64,000 nucleotides of DNA from G963662655 sp963666875 (GTDB lineage: Bacteria > Cloacimonadota > Cloacimonadia > Cloacimonadales > JAIOQZ01), in contig CAXXPU010000017.1 of NCBI GenBank assembly GCA_963666875.2, forward strand, positions 186,001 to 250,000, written 5' to 3'. The notes under the pieces were generated by a model that saw nothing but the letters and a program-made list of their open reading frames with translations, was not told where the DNA came from and searched no databases. The position numbers and the translations under genes were made by a program. Position 1 is the stretch's first letter, and each line of letters starts with the position of its first letter. Of the stretch, positions 26,728 to 35,282 are shown piece by piece.

Positions 26728-28314
26728 ATGAGACACGGCTCGATAATAATCGGTATTATTGCAGGCATCCTGCTTCTGGCGCTGCTCTCGTGCGGAGAGC
26801 ATGAATTCGAGAATCCGTTTTCGTCGGACTACGCATTGCAATCCATAGAAGGCTTCACCGTCACGCAGTTGACCGATTCTTCTGTCAAGCTGACCTGGCA
26901 GCAGAATCCCGATATCGTCGGAAACTACCTGATCCAGCGGAAAGTCAGCACTACGGGAACCTGGGAAACACTGACAACGCTCGAAGCAAACGCTACACAA
27001 CACACCGATACGGGACTCAGCACCAGCACCACCTATTACTATCGGCTGACCGGTTGCAACGACCAGAACCGTACGAACGCACAGGAAACAAGTATCAGTA
27101 CGACATTCCCACCAATTACTAGTTTTTCTATTGAAATGCAATCATTAACATCCACAAAGATATCTTGGACTCATGAATATGATCATGTTTCACAATATAT
27201 AATAACGAGAAAGGACATCACAGAAGGTGATGAATATGAGATAATTGCTTCTCTTGAAGGTGATGCTCGCACCTATATCGATACATCTTTAGTTGCCTTG
27301 CACAATTATGGATACGCATTTTATGGGACGTCTGACGTCAACTACACTGATGTAATCTGGCGATCAATTTCAATGACATTTCCTCCACCGTACAATCTTG
27401 AAATTGTTCAGAGTGGCATAGGAAACGCAACTCTTACATGGGATTATGATATTTTCGGTGATGAAGAGGGTTTTATAATTAAAAGAACGATTTGGACAGG
27501 AGAATGCAATTGGATTATAGTTGGCACAACACCAATCAATACATATGAATTTACAGATAGTGGATTAGAAGCTGGTACTCAATACTACTATCAGGTTTAT
27601 GCATATTCTGGTGACTACATCGGAAATGAAGTAAGTGGGATGATTGAGTTGAATAGCATTCCAATAGAGGGATTGGTGGCATATTATCCGTTTGATGGGA
27701 ATGCGGATAACGCTATTTCAGAAGAATTTAACGGTTCTATTAACGGAGGGGTTGATTTATACTTCGATCGTTTCGACAATTCATATTCAGCTTATAGGTT
27801 CGATGGCTCGACCGGATATATAGATATCGGAGATAATCCGAACTTACCATCATGGAGTCATTATTCTGTTTCTCTATGGTTCTGCGATGAAGGTTCGGGT
27901 GAATATGATGGTTATGGAGCTAAGATAGTAGATAAAACCTGGCTCTATCACGACTGGTACTTAAGTGTGAGGGAGAACGATGAAAATAATCCGGGATGCC
28001 TTTCTCTGAGATTGTATGAAGGTGGAGATGGATTAACGCTGTCTTCATCTGGGCACGATTATCGCGATCAAACATGGCATCATGTTGTCATTGTGAGAGA
28101 TGCAAGAAATATCTATCTTTATATCGATGCAGTTATTATTGATCAAGGTATTTCGTTCGATGTTGAGAGTCAAGCAAATCTTGCATTTGGTTATTGTTTA
28201 GGTAATCATTCACACCAGTTAAGGCATTTCGGAGGAATTATCGACGATATCCGCATCTATGACAGAAAATTATCGGACGAAGAAATCAACGCCCTGTATC
28301 ATGAAGGTGAATAA
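26728..28314 (+). CDS. Lipoprotein with FN3-like domains and C-terminal LamG domain
   Basis: A 528-residue protein. The signal ends in a lipobox (LLALLSC, Cys at about 22), followed by EHEFENPFSSDY. Three fibronectin-type III-like domains cover about 35-310 (TDSSVKLTWQQNPDIVGNYL; TSTKISWTHEYDHVSQYI; GNATLTWDYDIFGDEEGF). A laminin-G/concanavalin domain follows (VAYYPFDGNADNAISEEFNG ... GGIIDDIRIYDRKLSDEEIN). It is probably a surface adhesin or sugar-binding lipoprotein. It is paralogous over all three FN3 units to the lipoprotein at 30505. From about 27115 onward the DNA turns AT-rich with different codon use, as if the 3' two thirds had another origin. Confidence 0.88.
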   Translation: MRHGSIIIGIIAGILLLALLSCGEHEFENPFSSDYALQSIEGFTVTQLTDSSVKLTWQQNPDIVGNYLIQRKVSTTGTWETLTTLEANATQHTDTGLSTSTTYYYRLTGCNDQNRTNAQETSISTTFPPITSFSIEMQSLTSTKISWTHEYDHVSQYIITRKDITEGDEYEIIASLEGDARTYIDTSLVALHNYGYAFYGTSDVNYTDVIWRSISMTFPPPYNLEIVQSGIGNATLTWDYDIFGDEEGFIIKRTIWTGECNWIIVGTTPINTYEFTDSGLEAGTQYYYQVYAYSGDYIGNEVSGMIELNSIPIEGLVAYYPFDGNADNAISEEFNGSINGGVDLYFDRFDNSYSAYRFDGSTGYIDIGDNPNLPSWSHYSVSLWFCDEGSGEYDGYGAKIVDKTWLYHDWYLSVRENDENNPGCLSLRLYEGGDGLTLSSSGHDYRDQTWHHVVIVRDARNIYLYIDAVIIDQGISFDVESQANLAFGYCLGNHSHQLRHFGGIIDDIRIYDRKLSDEEINALYHEGE

Positions 28315-28323
28315 TGACATGTA

Positions 28324-28347
28324 TTGTCTGAATCCTGATTCGGACAA
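28324..28347. terminator. Hairpin after the FN3-LamG lipoprotein gene
   Basis: TTGTCTGAATC-CT-GATTCGGACAA is an 11-bp stem with one T-G pair, ten bases past the stop codon. No T-run follows, so termination is uncertain. A degenerate copy of the C/G-tract repeat follows at 28361-28437. Confidence 0.4.
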
Positions 28348-28480
28348 AAGAGATAGAGAAACCCCCTCTTGCTCCCTCTTTGAGAGATTCGAGTTATTGC
28401 TTCCAGCATAACTCACACTTGTCAGGGGGATGAAGGGAAACAGAATAAAAAAGATAAAAAAACATACACGAGGTAACACG

Positions 28481-30457
28481 ATGGTACGGAAGGTTTTTCT
28501 TGTTTTTATGATGATGGCGTCGCTTGTGTGGGCCGCGGAGATGCGGGTCACGGAGGAGCTGCACGCGGTGCTGGGCGATCTGACGCTGCGGAAAACGCCT
28601 GTGCGCGACCTGAGCGGCAACGACTGCGCGCTGGTCAAGATCAACACCGATCTGGCGCCGCTGGACAAGATCGAATCGTCCATGACGCCGGTGGAGGTGG
28701 ATCAGGAGCGCCCGGGCGAGGTGTGGGTCTATCTGTCGCCGGGCGATCGTCGGCTCTACTTCGGGAAGGAAGGCTACGCGCGCTTGATCTACGACATCCC
28801 GGTACGCTTGCAGAGTAACACCGTCTATGCGATGACACTGCTGGGCCCGGGCGGCGGATTCGGCGAGGTCGATAACGTGGAAACCCTGACCTTCAACCTG
28901 AACGTCGAGGGCGTGGCCATCAGTCGCGACAGCCGCGCACCGGTGCGGGCGAACTCCACCGTCTCGCTCAACAGGCTCCCAAAGGGCAAATATACCTTCA
29001 CCTTCGAAAAGGAAGGCTACCAGACGCAGACGAAGACCATCGACCTCGATTCCGACCGGACCATCGACGTCACAATGGTGCTGGGGCAAAGCGACGCGCA
29101 GTTTACAGCGCCGGGCATCGTCTCGATCAGCTCGGAACCCAGTGGCGCGGAGGTCGAACTCAACGGGCAGAAGGTCGGCACCACGCCGTACGAGGGCAGT
29201 CACTACGCCGGCGAATACACCCTGACCCTGCGCCGCGACATGTACTACCCCGCCACCAAGACTTTTAGACTGAGTCCAAGCGAAACCTTGAAAATCCCAA
29301 TTGAAACTCTCAAACCGCGCTTCGGACACTGGTCGGTAAAGACAACGCCATCGGGCGCAACGGTCTATCTGAACGATAAACTCATGGGTAGATCGCCGTT
29401 GTCCAGACAGGAAATCCGCAGCGGAAACCACGCTCTACGCGTCCAGCTCGACCAGTACAAGACCTATTCCGAGGACTTCATCGTCGAGGACGGCGACGAA
29501 AAGGATTTTTCCCTCACGCTCGAACCGAACTTCGCGCGTCTGGAGATCAGCAGTGCACCGGTCGATGGCGCGACTGTGTTCATCGACGGTCAGCAGGTGG
29601 GCGTCACGCCGTGGGTCAGCGAGCGCATGGACGCCGGAACCTATCGCGTCCGCATCGAAAAGCCGCTCTGGAGCGGTCCCACCGAAACGCTGACCATCGA
29701 GCCGGGCAAGCCGCTGAAGAAGACCATGGTGATGACCAAGGACTTCGGGATGCTTATCGTCAACGCGCCGGAATGCCAGATATATATCAACGGAAACCTC
29801 GTCGGAACAGGCGGTTATCGTGAGAACATGAAACCGGGCAGCTACACCGTGACCGCGAAGCGCGACAAGCATACCGACGACCAGTTACAGGTGTATGTCA
29901 ACATCGGTCAGACCGAGGAAATCACGCTCGATCCCAAGCCGAAGCTGGGCAGCATATCCGTCTTCGCGGTGGAGAAGCGCGATCCGTCGAAGAAGATCGG
30001 CGGCGCGGAGATTCACATCGACGGCAAGGACTCCGGCAAGAAGACGCCCTCCGTGCTGGAGATGCTCTACGGCGACTACAACGTCCTATTATCGCACCCG
30101 GATTACCTCCCGATATCGCAGAATGTGAAAGTCGAGGAGGGTTCCAGCCGGAATGTCACCTTCCAGCTCGATACCTACGCCGGATCGCAGCAGGCGAAAC
30201 GGAATTTCTGGAAGACACAGGGCTGGATCGGGCTGGCGGCGACAGCGCTGGCGACGGGCGGCGGACTGTACTGCAACATGCAGTCGGACAGCAAATACGA
30301 CGACTATGAAAACGCCACTGGCACATCGGAAGCCGATAGCAAAATGGACGACGTGAAGCGGTTCGAGGACTACCGCGACTACTGCATGTACACTGCCTCG
30401 GGACTCGCGATCTACACGGCGTTCAGTTGGATCAAGACATTGATGTATAATGAATAA
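28481..30457 (+). CDS. Exported protein with five PEGA domains
   Basis: Start chosen at ATG 28481 (MVRKVFLVFMMMASLVWAAE), which gives a signal peptide and has GAGGTAAC upstream. An in-frame ATG at 28430 would bury the signal. After an N-terminal region (to about 205 of 658 residues), five PEGA units follow: ISSEPSGAEVELNGQKVGTT, VKTTPSGATVYLNDKLMGRS, ISSAPVDGATVFIDGQQVGV, VNAPECQIYINGNLVG, and VEKRDPSKKIGGAEIHIDGK. A hydrophobic C-terminal pair (GWIGLAATALATGGGLY; YTASGLAIYTAFSW) could anchor it in a membrane. PEGA domains are surface-layer-type beta domains. Function is not known. It lies between two paralogous lipoprotein genes. Confidence 0.88.
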   Translation: MVRKVFLVFMMMASLVWAAEMRVTEELHAVLGDLTLRKTPVRDLSGNDCALVKINTDLAPLDKIESSMTPVEVDQERPGEVWVYLSPGDRRLYFGKEGYARLIYDIPVRLQSNTVYAMTLLGPGGGFGEVDNVETLTFNLNVEGVAISRDSRAPVRANSTVSLNRLPKGKYTFTFEKEGYQTQTKTIDLDSDRTIDVTMVLGQSDAQFTAPGIVSISSEPSGAEVELNGQKVGTTPYEGSHYAGEYTLTLRRDMYYPATKTFRLSPSETLKIPIETLKPRFGHWSVKTTPSGATVYLNDKLMGRSPLSRQEIRSGNHALRVQLDQYKTYSEDFIVEDGDEKDFSLTLEPNFARLEISSAPVDGATVFIDGQQVGVTPWVSERMDAGTYRVRIEKPLWSGPTETLTIEPGKPLKKTMVMTKDFGMLIVNAPECQIYINGNLVGTGGYRENMKPGSYTVTAKRDKHTDDQLQVYVNIGQTEEITLDPKPKLGSISVFAVEKRDPSKKIGGAEIHIDGKDSGKKTPSVLEMLYGDYNVLLSHPDYLPISQNVKVEEGSSRNVTFQLDTYAGSQQAKRNFWKTQGWIGLAATALATGGGLYCNMQSDSKYDDYENATGTSEADSKMDDVKRFEDYRDYCMYTASGLAIYTAFSWIKTLMYNE

Positions 30458-30490
30458 CCCCCCCTTAATCCCCCCTTGTCAGGGGGGTGA
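30458..30490. repeat. C/G-tract dispersed repeat, copy between PEGA and lipoprotein genes
   Basis: CCCCCCCTTAATCCCCCCTT followed by GTCAGGGGGGTGA, starting on the base after the PEGA stop codon. CCCCCC-TTGTCA-GGGGGG folds as a strong short hairpin. Same family as 26623 and 48579. Confidence 0.7.
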
Positions 30491-30504
30491 GTGAGAATGC
30501 AGAT

Positions 30505-32295
30505 ATGAAATATATATGGTGGATACCGGTTGTGTTGCTGTTGATCGTGATGTCTTGCGAGAAGCACGATCCGACCAATCCCTACGACAAAGATTACCAG
30601 ATGGATAACATCCTGGATTTCCAGGCGACGCAGCTTACCGATTCTTCGGTGCGGCTGACCTGGCGGCAAAACGAGGATGTTCTGGATTACTATCTGGTGG
30701 AATGGGCACCGAGAGAAGAACACGGATATATCAATGTATCTCATGACACGCTTGACGTGTCTGTGACTTCGTATAATGTCGAAGGGATCAGCACGGAATA
30801 CTCATACAAATCGTATATTTGTGGCTTCAACGATCAGAACCGTACGAACCCAAGCTCTGTGACCTTCCAGACGACATTCGCGCCGATCAGCAGCTTCACG
30901 GTCGAACTGCAATCCACCACATCCGCAGAACTGGTCTGGGTTCACAACTGCGACTACGTCAGCGAATACGTGCTGGAACGTCGTATCGCTGGCGGCGAAT
31001 TCGATACGCTGACGACTGTTGGAGGCGATATCCGCTCCTGGCTGGACACGACGCTCGTGCCGGATCAAGGCTACGAATATCGCATTCATGCAAGATCGCT
31101 TTTCAACAGCTCCAACACTCTCACGGACGACGTGCTGATCGTCACGCCTGTGCCGGATGACCTCGATATAGAACAGGTGACGCTTTCGTCATGCCTTCTG
31201 ACCTGGGATTACACGCCGAACGGCTTCGAAGACGGCATCCGGATTTCGCGCCGCATCGAGGACGCCGAATGGCACCGGATCGCGGAGATTTCCGCCGATG
31301 CAGTGGAATACACGGCGGAGAGCCTCGAGCCGGGCGTCAATTACACCTTCCGCGTCTATGCCTACGAAGGCGATTACGACTGGAACTACGCCGAGGTCGG
31401 GATCGAGATCCAGAGCAATGTTGACGGATTCGTGTTTGTGCCGGGAGGAACGTATCAGATGGGCGATACGCACTTGGCGGGTGACGGCGACGAACTGCCC
31501 GTCCACGCGGTTCAGATCAGTTCATTCTGCATGCAGGCAACGGAGGTCTCGATTCAGGATGTTATCGGTGTATTCAACTGGGCTTTGGTCAATAGCTTGA
31601 TTTATTGCGACGCCACAACGGTAACCAACACGCAGGGTAGCGTGCAGGAACTCCTCGATCTGGACGATGAGGATTGCGCCATCGCGTTTGACGGCGAGGA
31701 ACTGGTCTTCCAAGCCAACGAATACGCTCACTCTGCCGATTGCCCCTGCATCGAAATTACCTGGTACGGCGCGGTCGCGTACTGCTATTACACAAGCCTG
31801 CTAAGCATGATGACGCCGTGCTACGACCTCACCGACTGGTCGTGCGACTTCAACGCCGGGGGCTTCCGGCTGCCGACCGAAGCCGAATGGGAGTACGCCG
31901 CACGGGGCGCGCTGGACAATCCGGACTACCTTTACGCCGGCAATGATGTCTGCGAAAACGTCGCCTGGTACAACGGCAACGCCAACGGCCGCACGCACGA
32001 TTCGAACGACCTTTTATCTCCTGTCGTTCAGCTTTACGGCGGGTACATGTTCAACATGAGCGGCAACGTCTGGGAATGGTGCTGGGACTGGTATGGAATC
32101 GATTATTACCAGACATGTGACAATCAGGGCACCGTCGTCGATCCCACCGGGCCCTACTCCGGATATTATCGCGTCATTCGCGGTGGAAGCTGGCACGACG
32201 GCGCGGAAGACTGCCGCGTCAGTTCGCGATACTATTTCTATATGTATAATTCTTATAATTACGTCGGTTTTCGCATGGTCCGAAACATGGAATAA
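30505..32295 (+). CDS. Lipoprotein with FN3-like domains and formylglycine-enzyme-type domain
   Basis: Start set at ATG 30505 (MKYIWWIPVVLLLIVMSC; lipobox Cys at residue 18), since the earlier GTG at 30487 only adds hydrophilic residues. Three FN3-like units follow (TDSSVRLTWRQNEDVLDYYL; TSAELVWVHNCDYVSEYV; SSCLLTWDYTPNGFEDGI). These are clear paralogues of those at 26728. The C-terminal 290 residues are an FGE-sulfatase/SUMF1-type fold: FVPGGTYQMGD, FRLPTEAEWEYAARGAL, MSGNVWEWCWDWYG, VIRGGSWHDGAEDCRVSSRY and VGFRMVR. In bacteria many such domains are ligand-binding or structural rather than true formylglycine enzymes. No sulfatase is nearby. It is probably cell-surface. Confidence 0.9.
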   Translation: MKYIWWIPVVLLLIVMSCEKHDPTNPYDKDYQMDNILDFQATQLTDSSVRLTWRQNEDVLDYYLVEWAPREEHGYINVSHDTLDVSVTSYNVEGISTEYSYKSYICGFNDQNRTNPSSVTFQTTFAPISSFTVELQSTTSAELVWVHNCDYVSEYVLERRIAGGEFDTLTTVGGDIRSWLDTTLVPDQGYEYRIHARSLFNSSNTLTDDVLIVTPVPDDLDIEQVTLSSCLLTWDYTPNGFEDGIRISRRIEDAEWHRIAEISADAVEYTAESLEPGVNYTFRVYAYEGDYDWNYAEVGIEIQSNVDGFVFVPGGTYQMGDTHLAGDGDELPVHAVQISSFCMQATEVSIQDVIGVFNWALVNSLIYCDATTVTNTQGSVQELLDLDDEDCAIAFDGEELVFQANEYAHSADCPCIEITWYGAVAYCYYTSLLSMMTPCYDLTDWSCDFNAGGFRLPTEAEWEYAARGALDNPDYLYAGNDVCENVAWYNGNANGRTHDSNDLLSPVVQLYGGYMFNMSGNVWEWCWDWYGIDYYQTCDNQGTVVDPTGPYSGYYRVIRGGSWHDGAEDCRVSSRYYFYMYNSYNYVGFRMVRNME

Positions 32296-32353
32296 ACAAG
32301 TTCCGGCATCGTAATTGCATCACGGATATCATGGTCCCGGATGTGGAGGTACG

Positions 32354-33142
32354 ATGTTACGCGCACGAAACATAGTTCTGCTTATATTACTCGGGTTCGT
32401 TATCTTCGCCGGATCGGTACGCGAAACCTATCAAATCCATCCCGGAATCTGCGATGGCTGCGCCGAATGCGCGCTATCCTGCCCGAACAGCGCCATATCC
32501 TACGACATGAACCTGCACTGCATGCGGATCGACCAGACTTTGTGCGACGGTTGCGGCGACTGCGAGTTAATCTGCCCACTGAGTGCGATTTATCTGAATG
32601 ACGCAAGATCGTTCATCATGGGTACGGTAACGGACAGCAGCACTCAGTTCGGAATGCGCCACGCGGTGATCGAGGCCGATACCTGCACGACGGTCAGCGG
32701 TCTGTTCGGCGATTACTGCCTGACGTTGTACGAAGGCACCTACGATGTAATTTGCCGCGCGGACGGCTATGAAGACCGACTTGTCGAGGATGTTGTTGTG
32801 CCGGCGGATACGGTGATTCGAATGGATTTCGTGATGATCCCCCAAAACGATATCGATGATAGTTGCAACGATAACGACCCGTTCGATATTCGATGCTTCC
32901 CCAATCCTGTCACGACCGGTGGAAATGTGATGCTCTCGCTTCCGGAAGGACAATCCGGCTCAATTGATATCTTCAACGCGCGCGGACAAAGGGTGCGAAC
33001 CATCACCGCATCCGACCGATCATCTTCGACCTCATGGGATACGCGCGACGATCAGGGAAAGCAACTCACCCCCGGTGTCTATCTCTATCGTGTGCGGTCA
33101 GGTCGATCGGAAACGAACGGCAAAATACTTTTATTCCGCTGA
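32354..33142 (+). CDS. Secreted 2[4Fe-4S] ferredoxin-like protein with T9SS-type sorting tail
   Basis: Start set at ATG 32354, with GGAGG at 7-11 bases upstream (an earlier frame start at 32315 lacks one). MLRARNIVLLILLGFVIFAG is a signal sequence or N-terminal anchor. Residues about 30-80 hold two complete ferredoxin motifs, CDGCAECALSCPNSAI and CDGCGDCELICPLSAI. A carboxypeptidase-regulatory-like beta domain follows (about 85-165; IMGTVTDSSTQFGMRHAVIE ... GTYDVICRADGYEDR). The end is a Por/T9SS-type domain (CFPNPVTTGGNVMLSLPEGQ; GVYLYRVRSGRSETNGKILL). An iron-sulfur ferredoxin carried outside the cytoplasm on a T9SS substrate is unusual. It might pass electrons at the outer surface, or the fold may be purely structural. 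Confidence 0.85.
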   Translation: MLRARNIVLLILLGFVIFAGSVRETYQIHPGICDGCAECALSCPNSAISYDMNLHCMRIDQTLCDGCGDCELICPLSAIYLNDARSFIMGTVTDSSTQFGMRHAVIEADTCTTVSGLFGDYCLTLYEGTYDVICRADGYEDRLVEDVVVPADTVIRMDFVMIPQNDIDDSCNDNDPFDIRCFPNPVTTGGNVMLSLPEGQSGSIDIFNARGQRVRTITASDRSSSTSWDTRDDQGKQLTPGVYLYRVRSGRSETNGKILLFR

Positions 33143-33208
33143 GCGTTTGCCGGTTTTACTGGACAACCGGAGCGGGTTCGGTCATCGTTTGATCCGGAGT
33201 GTGAAACG

Positions 33209-34099
33209 ATGAGAAACACCGACAACGAAGCAATCGCGGCAACCAGGCGAGTCACCTGGGTGGGACTGGTCGTCAACCTGCTGCTCTCCGCCCTGAAGTT
33301 CGTCACCGGTATCCTGGGCAACAGCCAGGCGGTGGTCGCGGACGCGGTACACAGCGTATCGGACACGGTGACCGACCTGGCGGTAATCTTCGGCGTCAAG
33401 TTCTGGAACGCGCCGCCGGACGAGGATCACCCATACGGGCATCGGAGGATCGAGACGCTGATTACGGTCTTCATCGGCGTGGTGCTGGCTGTTGTGGCGG
33501 TGGAGCTGGCGCGCGACGCCATCCACGGCATCCAGTCGGCGGATGAACACATCCCTCGCTGGTTTGCACTGATCGGAGCCGGCGCGTCCATTATCAGCAA
33601 AGAGATCCTCTACCGCGCTACGGTACGCATCGGTCGCAAACAGAAATCCCCCGCACTAATCGCCAACGCCTGGCATCACCGTTCGGACGCCTTCAGCTCG
33701 ATCCCGGCGCTGCTCGCAGTGGGCGCGGCGATCATCGATCCGAGGCTCGCGGTGCTCGACCACGTGGGCGCGATCGTGGTGGCGGCGTTCATCCTGAAGG
33801 TCGCCTGGGATATTGCCTGGCCTGCGCTGAAAGAACTGACCGACGCCGGAGCCGGAAAGAAGGAGCACGAGACCATCATCCGCATCGCACTGAGCGTCGA
33901 GGGTGTCCGCACCGCGCACGCTGTACGATCGAGACGGATCGGCCAGACGCTACACGTCGATATGCACATTGAGGTCGATTCCGATATTAGCGTCTATGAG
34001 GGGCACGAGATCGCCACGAAGGTCAAGCACAGGTTGATCGACGAAGGACCTGACGTCGCGGATGTGGTGGTGCACATCGAACCATACGGAGAATCATGA
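33209..34099 (+). CDS. Cation diffusion facilitator (CDF) family metal exporter
   Basis: A 296-residue protein. It exchanges protons for divalent metal ions (Zn, Fe, Mn or similar) across the inner membrane. It has the six-helix CDF pattern (VTWVGLVVNLLLSALKFVTG at the start). Metal-binding helices carry ADAVHSVSDTVTD (helix II) and NAWHHRSDAFSSIPALL (helix V). The cytoplasmic C-terminal domain (about 210-296) ends HRLIDEGPDVADVVVHIEPY. The Asp/His pattern HxxxD in helix V suits Zn or Fe. It overlaps the AhpD-like gene by four bases, and that gene overlaps nfo, making a tight three-gene operon. GGAG precedes the ATG. Confidence 0.93.
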   Translation: MRNTDNEAIAATRRVTWVGLVVNLLLSALKFVTGILGNSQAVVADAVHSVSDTVTDLAVIFGVKFWNAPPDEDHPYGHRRIETLITVFIGVVLAVVAVELARDAIHGIQSADEHIPRWFALIGAGASIISKEILYRATVRIGRKQKSPALIANAWHHRSDAFSSIPALLAVGAAIIDPRLAVLDHVGAIVVAAFILKVAWDIAWPALKELTDAGAGKKEHETIIRIALSVEGVRTAHAVRSRRIGQTLHVDMHIEVDSDISVYEGHEIATKVKHRLIDEGPDVADVVVHIEPYGES

Positions 34100-34440
34100 T
34101 GAGTAAGAAAGAGCTGTTTCAAGCGGAACGCGAACGATTGAACGAAATCACCATGAAATACGCCGGGCAGGAACTGAAGCGGTTCTTCAGCCTGGACGGA
34201 CAAGTCTATCGCGAAGGCGCGCTGCCGGCGAAGACCAAGGAGATGCTGGGACTGGTCGCGTCCATGGTGCTACGCTGCGACGACTGCATCAAGTACCACA
34301 CCATCCAGTGCCACGATTGCAGCGTCACAAGCGAGGAATTCACCGAAGCGGTCTCCGTCGCGATGATCGTCGGCGGCTCGATCGTGATCCCGCACCTTCG
34401 TAGGGCGATGGAGCTGTGGGACGAACTGGTGAGTAAATGA
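34096..34440 (+). CDS. Carboxymuconolactone decarboxylase/AhpD-like protein
   Basis: A 114-residue all-helical protein of the CMD family. The redox site is LRCDDCIKYHTIQC (CxxC then His), as in AhpD-type alkylhydroperoxidases, preceded by ALPAKTKEMLGLVASMV. It probably has peroxide-reducing or thiol-disulfide activity in the cytoplasm. The start ATG overlaps the CDF stop (ATGATG). The stop overlaps the endonuclease IV start, so translation is coupled throughout. Small CMD proteins of this size often have no proven substrate. Confidence 0.88.
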   Translation: MMSKKELFQAERERLNEITMKYAGQELKRFFSLDGQVYREGALPAKTKEMLGLVASMVLRCDDCIKYHTIQCHDCSVTSEEFTEAVSVAMIVGGSIVIPHLRRAMELWDELVSK

Positions 34441-35282
34441 AACGGATCGGAGCCCACGTAAGCGCCGCGGGAGGCGTGTTCAACGCGCCCTTGAACGCGC
34501 AGAAAATCGGCGCTAAAGCCTTCGCGCTGTTCACCAAGAACCAGAAGCAGTGGAAAGCGAGACCGCTGACCGACGACGAGATCGAGGAATTCCTATCCAA
34601 TTGCAAGATTACAGGTTATAGCCCAAAATACATCCTGCCGCACGATTCCTACCTGATCAATCTCGGCAATCCGGACAGCGAGAAGCGTTCCCAATCGCTG
34701 GACGCCTTCATCGACGAGCTCCGGCGCTGCGAACAGCTCGGTCTGATGTATCTGAACTTCCATCCGGGTAGTCATCTGGGCAAGGTTTCCGAGGACGAGT
34801 GCCTTCAAATCATCGCGGACGGTGTCTCGGAAGCGCTGAGCAGAACGAAGTCGGTGATCGCGGTTATCGAGAACACCTCCGGCATGGGCAACCACGTCGG
34901 ATACCGGTTCGAACACCTCGCTCGCATCATCGAGCTTGTCGAGCCGAAAGACCGCGTCGGCGTCTGCATCGACACCTGTCACGCTTACACCGCCGGCTAT
35001 GATTTCCGTACAAAGGAAGCCTACGAAAAGACGATGAAGGATTTCTGCGATGTGGTCGGAATCCGCTACCTGAAAGGCATGCACCTGAACGACACGCAGA
35101 AGGCGCTGGGCAGTCGGATTGATCGTCACGCCTCCATCGGCGAGGGCGAACTGGGCGAAAAAACCTTCCGGCTGATCATGAACGACCCGCGACTGGACGA
35201 TATTCCAATGATCCTCGAAACGCCCGACGAAACCATCTGGGACAAGGAAATCGCGCTACTTTATTCGCTATCCTCTTCGTAG
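34437..35282 (+). CDS. nfo: Endonuclease IV (AP endonuclease)
   Basis: A 281-residue Nfo/AP endonuclease 2 family member, usual length. It cuts DNA 5' to abasic sites in base-excision repair with a three-zinc centre. Motifs are in order: GAHVSAAGGVFNAPLNAQKI, YLNFHPGSHLG, VIENTSGMGNHVGYRFEHLA, VGVCIDTCHAYTAGYDF, MHLNDTQKALGSRIDRHASI, and PMILETPDE. All expected His, Asp and Glu ligands are present. It is the last gene of the CDF-AhpD-nfo operon. Its 3' end overlaps the convergent GH31 gene by 22 bp. Confidence 0.96.
   Translation: MKRIGAHVSAAGGVFNAPLNAQKIGAKAFALFTKNQKQWKARPLTDDEIEEFLSNCKITGYSPKYILPHDSYLINLGNPDSEKRSQSLDAFIDELRRCEQLGLMYLNFHPGSHLGKVSEDECLQIIADGVSEALSRTKSVIAVIENTSGMGNHVGYRFEHLARIIELVEPKDRVGVCIDTCHAYTAGYDFRTKEAYEKTMKDFCDVVGIRYLKGMHLNDTQKALGSRIDRHASIGEGELGEKTFRLIMNDPRLDDIPMILETPDETIWDKEIALLYSLSSS

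Noticed and set aside
28394..29431. 345-codon minus-strand frame
   Set aside because: Opposite the PEGA protein, which has signal peptide, ribosome binding site and repeats.
30505..32295. True formylglycine-generating enzyme
   Set aside because: It is a surface lipoprotein with FN3 units and no sulfatase nearby; the fold is widely reused for binding.
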